From: Brachynemurus nebulosus | Taxonomy: Eukaryota > Arthropoda > Insecta > Neuroptera > Myrmeleontidae | Assembly: GCA_035578155.1 (NCBI GenBank) | Contig: JAPWDM010000016.1 | Span: 8,786,044-8,850,043, forward strand | Direction: 5' to 3' | DNA length: 64,000 nt | In this document: positions 58,852 to 64,000 of the stretch, piece by piece | Numbering within the stretch: the first letter of the stretch is position 1 | How the letters are laid out: each line of letters opens with the position of its first letter | Notes under the pieces: generated by a model | Seen by the model: the letters and a program-made list of their open reading frames with translations, nothing else | What the model was told of the DNA's origin: nothing | Databases searched by the model: none | Program-made: the position numbers and the translations under genes

Positions 58852-61311
58852 ATGAATAACCTAAAAAATATCAAATTAAAATATAATATATATGTACGGA
58901 AATATATTAACAAATTTGTGAACAATAACATAAAACTTACAAAATTAAAAAATCATATTGCTTGTTTGACACAATACAAAAGAAAGGGAATAATTCCTGA
59001 ATTCATAAAAAATAATATTAAGTTATGCCTGCCATATTGGGATAGGAAAACGTTGATGAAATTAGATTCTGCAAAGAACATTTTTTCATTAAAAATCTTA
59101 AAAATAATTATTACAGATTCTTATATTAAACAAAAAAATTTAATTAATTTAAACAGGAAAATTAAAAATAACCTACAACATTTGATTAGTAAGGATGATA
59201 TGGTTGGTCTGTCCATGGCATCGTCACATATTGAAAACAAAGTTGATTCGTATACCAGCCGGAAACAAATAAATAAAATTTACAAAACTGAACAAAGTTT
59301 ATTAGAAAAAATACACATTGATGAGGGTTGGGTAAAAAACTTATCTAACGTAATAATTCCGAAAGAGGTTAAATTTATATTAGGATTAAGTCCGAATTTC
59401 ATTATTGATGACAATTTTAACAACAATAAAATAAATAAAAACAAAACAATATTATCAATAATTAAATCAATAGAATCTAACATTGACAAATTTCCAAAAA
59501 ATCAACAAAGGATTTGGAAAGAAAAGTTAATAAACAGCCTCACTAATAATATTAATAAAAAATCATATATTGATCCTTTACATAAATACATTAACGATTG
59601 CCATAAACAGACCAAAAATTTCATCAAACAAAATTCTGACAAAATTATAATAACTAAAGCTGACAAAGGTGGTTCAACGGTAATTTTAAATAAGGAAGAA
59701 TATCTTAATAAAGCTATGACACAATTAAACAATAAAAAAACTTATTTAAACATTAGAAAAGATCCAAATGAAAATATTTTGAGAAAAATTAAACTATATA
59801 CAGATAAATTATACAAAAATAAATATATTGACAGCACAACGAAGACCAAACTTCAAAAATCAGGAAAAACTTTACCCGAAATCTATTTTTTACCAAAAAT
59901 TCAAAAAAAGGATATACCATTACGACCAATTGTTAGCCAGATCAATTCCCCTATACAGGGAATAGCAAAATATTTCTCTGAAATATTAACTAAATCTGAA
60001 AATAGTCAATTTTCCATAAAAAATTCGTATGATTTCGTAAAGAAAATTAATAACATTCAACTTAAAGATTCTAATGAAAAAATTTTTTCATTGGATGTCA
60101 AATCTTTATTTACAAATATTCCTCTAAACTTAGCAATAGCTGTCATTAAAAAACAATGGTCCAACATAAAAAAATTTACAGATATAGATAGAGAATTATT
60201 TATTGAGGGAATTGAGTTAATTTTCGAAAATAATGTTTTTAGATTTCAGGATAAATTTTATAAACAGTTATTTGGCTGCCCAATGGGTGGGAACCTTAGC
60301 AGTATCATTACTTCGTATGTAATGGATTTTCTTTGTGCTGCCAGTATTAAAAAAGTCAAAAAATGGAATCCAGCTTTTTTCTATAGATACGTAGATGACA
60401 TTTTAACAGTAGCGCCAGAAAATTTAATAGAACATATTAAAAATAGTTTTAATAATTATCATCCAACTTTACAGTTTTCCATTGAAATAGAAGAAAATAA
60501 CCAAATAGCTTTTCTTGACACCTTAGTTAAAAAAGATAAGCATAACGTGATTAACACAATATGGCATAAAAAAGATAATTACACTGACAGAATCATTAAT
60601 TACAACTCGAATCATCCACAATACATAAAAAATAACATGATACATAATCTAATGCATAGAGCGGTACATTTAAGTAGCATAAAAAATAGAAAAGAATCTA
60701 TAAAATTAGCTGTTTCCATTCTAACTAAAAATAACTATCCTATAAATTTAATTAACATGATAAAAGAAAAAGTTAAACATTTAGCATATAATACAACAAA
60801 AACTAATGTAGATACAATAAATGAACATAAAAATAGAATTTGTTTACCCTATAATAATTTAACTAAGAAATTAAAACCAATAATAGAAAAAAATAGCAAA
60901 AATAAAATAACTTTTTCTTTTAACAATAAAATTTCAAACATTTACACTAAAAAAAGAGTAAAAACAGATATAAAACAAGATTACAATGTAGTATATAAAA
61001 TAAACTGCCAAGATTGCGAATTATCATACTATGGACAAACGTCACAGTCGTTGAATAATAGACTAGCCCAACACAAATATGACATAAAAAGGGGCAAAGA
61101 GGCAACTGGATTATCTGAACATTCGATAAATAATGATCACAGGTTTAATTTCGACCAAGTCGAAATATTAGACAGAGAAAATAAATACCAAAAAAGATTA
61201 TTAAGTGAAGGTTTTTACATAAAACTGAATGAATCAAAAAATTGCAACAAGCAGATAGAATCATTAGCTCTAGATAATGCCTATTTACCGATTATTAAAA
61301 AAATAAAATAA
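58852..61311 (+). CDS. Penelope-like element protein, copy B (RT plus GIY-YIG nuclease)
   Basis: 819 residues, identical in length to copy A and differing at two residues. It has the same RT motifs (SLDVKSLFTNIP, GCPMGGNLSS, YVDDIL) and C-terminal GIY-YIG nuclease (YYGQTSQ, then RLAQH). In the host cell the protein would reverse-transcribe the element RNA and nick the target. The ATG is 14 bases after the pLTR-like ATATTGTTGTAATT; it shares this position with copy A. Both copies look functional. I see no N-terminal targeting signal; the N-terminus is lysine-rich. Confidence 0.95.
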   Translation: MNNLKNIKLKYNIYVRKYINKFVNNNIKLTKLKNHIACLTQYKRKGIIPEFIKNNIKLCLPYWDRKTLMKLDSAKNIFSLKILKIIITDSYIKQKNLINLNRKIKNNLQHLISKDDMVGLSMASSHIENKVDSYTSRKQINKIYKTEQSLLEKIHIDEGWVKNLSNVIIPKEVKFILGLSPNFIIDDNFNNNKINKNKTILSIIKSIESNIDKFPKNQQRIWKEKLINSLTNNINKKSYIDPLHKYINDCHKQTKNFIKQNSDKIIITKADKGGSTVILNKEEYLNKAMTQLNNKKTYLNIRKDPNENILRKIKLYTDKLYKNKYIDSTTKTKLQKSGKTLPEIYFLPKIQKKDIPLRPIVSQINSPIQGIAKYFSEILTKSENSQFSIKNSYDFVKKINNIQLKDSNEKIFSLDVKSLFTNIPLNLAIAVIKKQWSNIKKFTDIDRELFIEGIELIFENNVFRFQDKFYKQLFGCPMGGNLSSIITSYVMDFLCAASIKKVKKWNPAFFYRYVDDILTVAPENLIEHIKNSFNNYHPTLQFSIEIEENNQIAFLDTLVKKDKHNVINTIWHKKDNYTDRIINYNSNHPQYIKNNMIHNLMHRAVHLSSIKNRKESIKLAVSILTKNNYPINLINMIKEKVKHLAYNTTKTNVDTINEHKNRICLPYNNLTKKLKPIIEKNSKNKITFSFNNKISNIYTKKRVKTDIKQDYNVVYKINCQDCELSYYGQTSQSLNNRLAQHKYDIKRGKEATGLSEHSINNDHRFNFDQVEILDRENKYQKRLLSEGFYIKLNESKNCNKQIESLALDNAYLPIIKKIK

Positions 61312-62280
61312 TAATAATAATAGAAATCAATAAACAATATTTCCAAAAGATGCTTATATAATACATTGTAATCAAAAAACATAAACAATAAACACATACC
61401 AATATGTAAATTGAGACCGGACTAATTTTGTCTAGAATTTTCGAGAAATTTATCTTTAAACAAAAAATTTACAAATTTAGTTCAGTTGATCACTGTGCTA
61501 CCATACCAATAACAATGTACTTGAGGAGTACATTGTACAAACTGTGATAATTTTTAAAAAAAAAATTCTCTTGAAATTTTTTTTTGATTTTACATTTTAA
61601 ATATGTTTGACTTTTTTAATTGTTTTAAATTAGAGTAATTATTTTATAAAAAATTTTTTCGATTGACAAATTTCCATGTGAAATGCAAAAAAACTAGTTA
61701 AATTGTTCTAATGGATTGTTGGTATGGTTGGTTGTTATCCAAGAATGACAATCTGAAATTTAGATAATTTCTGGTGAGTAAGATTGTAAAAAAAAAAATT
61801 TTTAACATTTTAATATACATACTGTTTCAGTTTGTCCTGTCTCAAATCCGCTAATATTAAAAAATAGGTTTTGTTTGTTTCGTTAACACAAATAGATATT
61901 CTTCCAAACATAAAATTTCCTATATATCAACTAAATCACAAATTCTTGTTGTTTTTACAAAAATAAATAAATAATCCTCCTATCCAATATGTAGCTTATA
62001 ACCTAAAAAATAATAGTATAAGTTAACGAAGAATTGTAAATATATAAAAATGATGTTATTGTTTATTATTACGTTGTAAAAATTTTTTTTGATGTTTAGC
62101 CACTGAAGATGATATTAAACATATCGAAAATATTTTGGCAATTTTAATAAAGAAAAGCTATGAAATAGAAGATATTGGTTTCATTATGTCCATCCTTCTA
62201 TAAAGCTAGTCCACGCAATTTGGGAGAAGGTTGAAAAAATTCTTCGTGAAATTTATATATCCCAAAAAAAATATTGTTGT
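61312..62280 (+). repeat. Penelope pLTR, downstream of ORF B
   Basis: A direct repeat of 57866-58840. It ends at ATATTGTTGT, next to the right copy of the 13-bp target duplication. This is the only outer pLTR with a complete end. Confidence 0.88.
62096..62141 (+). ncRNA. Hammerhead-ribozyme-like motif, pLTR 4
   Basis: Identical in all core positions to the motif at 58658-58703. Two motifs in the same direction about 3.4 kb apart flank ORF B, so self-cleavage at both would release a unit-length RNA. Confidence 0.5.
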
Positions 62281-62720
62281 AATAATTAAAATATATTAAA
62301 ATAAAAAATATTATGAATTAGGTTATGTATTATTAAAACGTATAGGCAATCCATTATACATTTAAGTCGTTTGCATATATTTAAGGATAATTAATTTTGA
62401 CAAGTTAAATAACATTATAAAAAAACAAAATATTTTAATAATTATTCAAAAAAATTAAAATTTAGCTTTTAAATTAAATAGAGAAAACTGGGAGCAATTT
62501 ATTGACGTAAAGAAATTATATAAAAAAGTATTAATTTGGGAGATTTTGATAACTTAAATAACGGAAAAAAATTTTTTTCTTTATAAATAACTAATTAAAT
62601 AATTAAGTTTCAGGCGGAGCAATTTCTGATTTCAAAGGAGCAATTTGGGATCAATTTAACCATATAAAAAACAAAAAGATTTTTCAACTTTCGGCGCTAA
62701 CTTCTTTCCGGTATGACAGG

Positions 62721-63265
62721 TTTATTGTAGTAATATATTGTGGGTTTGGTGGAAAGCAGCAATATTTGGCTACACTGTATCGCCATAGCAAGTTGGTTTC
62801 TGTATTCTGTGATACCAACTTTTTGTCATCACCGTACCAAGCGTACCAAATCTTCTAATTTGCCGTCTAACATCGCTTGTCGGGAGCCGTTTGTTGGCCT
62901 GTCACAGCTTAGGTGACCAGTCGTTCACAAGGTGTGCAAGAATAACATTGATTGTTGGTGTATTGTTGTCATACTGTTATCACAGTAGGTACACAGTACG
63001 TAATGTTATAAGTACAACAATCCCCCGAAGAACACGATTAATTGGTTCCGTGTTCTTTGAAACCGTGTTGTTCGAGACCACCAAAGATAGGCATTTTCTA
63101 TTACAAGTGTGAAAATAAAAAAATATAAAGAAATTTCAAAGAAATAACGCAACGACTTTTGAATTACATACTTACATACACATTTGTATGTAATGCGTAT
63201 TTATTTCGATTAAAATAGAATGGAATTGAGCATTCGTTAGCTCTAAAGTCGGTCTATCATAAAAA
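62721..63265. other. Spacer with nothing recognised
   Basis: Slightly GC-richer than average; a 73-residue frame (62891-63112) shows no motif. I do not call a gene. Confidence 0.45.
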
Positions 63266-63269
63266 TTAA

Positions 63270-63936
63270 TTGATCGTAATTATCTCGTAAACGGTGCATC
63301 GTAGCTCAAAAATAACGAAATTTTTGAAGATTTAAGCGAAGCAAGTTGTGGGTATTCCAAACATATTGCGACTCTTAAAACCTACTTTTCGTTATCGAAA
63401 ATTATCGATAACGAACTAATTATCATAAATTGGTTATAATTGAAGGGTACAGGGGAAAAACGATCATAGTCACAAAAAGTAAATTATTCAGGGGAGCGTT
63501 TTAAACTTTAGTGTGAATCGCGCCTTTCTCAACATAAAAATTTTTACATGCGCATTTTTCAGCAAAAAAATTTGTTCTTCCCCTGCGTATCACGGACTAT
63601 GATTTTAACATGTAATATTAGCACGGGGTCAATATTCTGCATACTGCCAACATAACAGCATGAATTTTGGCATTTTTTACTTTTAGTAAAAAGTAAAAAA
63701 CGTTTACCTTTATTAGTCCCTCTGATTTGGTTACTAATAAAATATTTTCGAAAAAATTAGTTTTCGATACTTTTCGTAAACGTAAACTTTTGATCGTAAA
63801 TATCTCGTAAACGGTGCGTCGTAGCAAAAGAATAACGAAATTTTTAAACGTTTAGGCGACACAAGTTGTGGGTATTTCGAACATATTGGGACTGTCAAAA
63901 CCTACATTTCGTTATCGAAAATTATCGATGTCGAAA
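63270..63936 (+). repeat. Pair of direct ~147-bp repeats
   Basis: 63270-63417 and 63789-63936 share TTGATCGTAA, ATCTCGTAAACGGTGC, ACAAGTTGTGGGTATT and TTCGTTATCGAAAATTATCG with roughly 85 percent identity. They are 518 bases apart. The spacer (63420-63788) has no recognised gene. They might be ends or subrepeats of an element that runs beyond the window. Confidence 0.75.
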
Positions 63937-64000
63937 ATAACGATATTTTCAAAATTTAAATATGTAAATTTCTACAAATTCATTTCTATTATAAAATTTT

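Larger units (their letters stand above)
53468..62280. mobile_element. Inverted head-to-head pair of Penelope-like elements
   Basis: Order from left: pLTR, ORF A (minus), pLTR, central T-run (57852-57879), pLTR, ORF B (plus), pLTR. The whole 8.8-kb unit is almost perfectly symmetrical about 57866. The 13-mer AATAATTAAAATA occurs directly outside both ends (53455-53467 and 62281-62293), so the pair carries one shared target duplication. The left outer pLTR lacks about 40 terminal bases present at the right end. Copies differ by only a few bases, which indicates recent activity. Confidence 0.9.
53182..62713. mobile_element. TIR element (TACCGGAAAGAAG ends) hosting the Penelope pair
   Basis: Both outer flanks of the Penelope unit are mirror images: TACCGGAAAGAAGTTGGCGC and TTGCTCCCAAATTGCTCC at 53182 onward, and the reverse complement at about 62430-62713 with perhaps 80 percent identity over 280 bases. 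TGACAGG lies outside both ends (53175-53181 and 62714-62720; ATGACAGG if one more base is counted). Without the Penelope unit the element is about 0.7 kb. No transposase is visible. Confidence 0.82.

Noticed and set aside
55985..59732. Opposite-strand hydrophobic frames of 69-76 residues in both Penelope ORFs
   Set aside because: They mirror each other because they are antisense to the two identical ORFs; no independent evidence.
53468..62280. LTR retrotransposon or endogenous retrovirus
   Set aside because: There is no gag, protease, integrase or LTR termini; the RT motifs plus a GIY-YIG nuclease fit Penelope-like elements, and the repeats are pLTRs.
53468..62280. Pure assembly artefact producing a palindrome
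   Set aside because: Not excluded, but the two halves differ at several bases and at both outer ends, and a 13-bp target duplication brackets the whole, which favours a real structure.

Overview
This is an AT-rich, intron- and transposon-dominated stretch of an animal nuclear genome, most likely an insect. The support for that is Penelope and R2-superfamily retroelements, piggyBac-, pogo-, mariner- and hAT-type terminal repeats, a spliced coiled-coil gene, and no prokaryotic gene organisation. I cannot name the species. Almost all recognisable DNA is mobile elements nested inside one another, with long (TA)n tracts between them. Only two exons of one probable host gene (34237-34886, minus strand) are visible, plus two small unrecognised ORFs (44095-44896, minus).

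Layout. 1-12.8 kb: a cut MITE at the left edge, unannotated AT-rich DNA, a dead mariner-like element (6207-7699) and scattered MITEs. 12.8-20.4 kb: a TA-flanked element, then a GC-richer, nearly complete R2-superfamily non-LTR retrotransposon (about 16.3-20.2 kb) with PHD finger, C2H2 finger, reverse transcriptase, zinc knuckle and restriction-like endonuclease, broken by one frame change in a C-rich segment. 20.7-24.6 kb: a foldback and a three-level nest built on a 60-bp tandem repeat. 25-31.6 kb: a 6.6-kb inverted-repeat composite holding a piggyBac-like MITE, a Harbinger-like MITE with a TA-flanked MITE inside it, and a 5'-truncated RNase H-bearing LINE. 31.6-50 kb: hairpins, the host exons, more MITEs, a foldback/MULE-like element with 9-bp target duplications, arrays rich in TCAAGGTCA half-sites and a 175-bp tandem array. 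51-52.3 kb: a palindromic element interrupted by a pogo-like MITE. 53.2-62.7 kb: a TIR element that received two near-identical intact Penelope-like elements arranged head to head.

The main result is that Penelope pair. It carries a single 13-bp target duplication at its outer ends, so the inverted dimer appears to have inserted as one unit. Each of its four pseudo-LTRs contains a minimal hammerhead-ribozyme-like fold. A second theme is that several insertions can be proved from the window alone, because a paralogous repeat or the opposite palindrome arm preserves the empty target site (FB/MULE-like, pogo-like, hAT-like, an 8-bp-TSD element and a 2-kb TA-flanked element).
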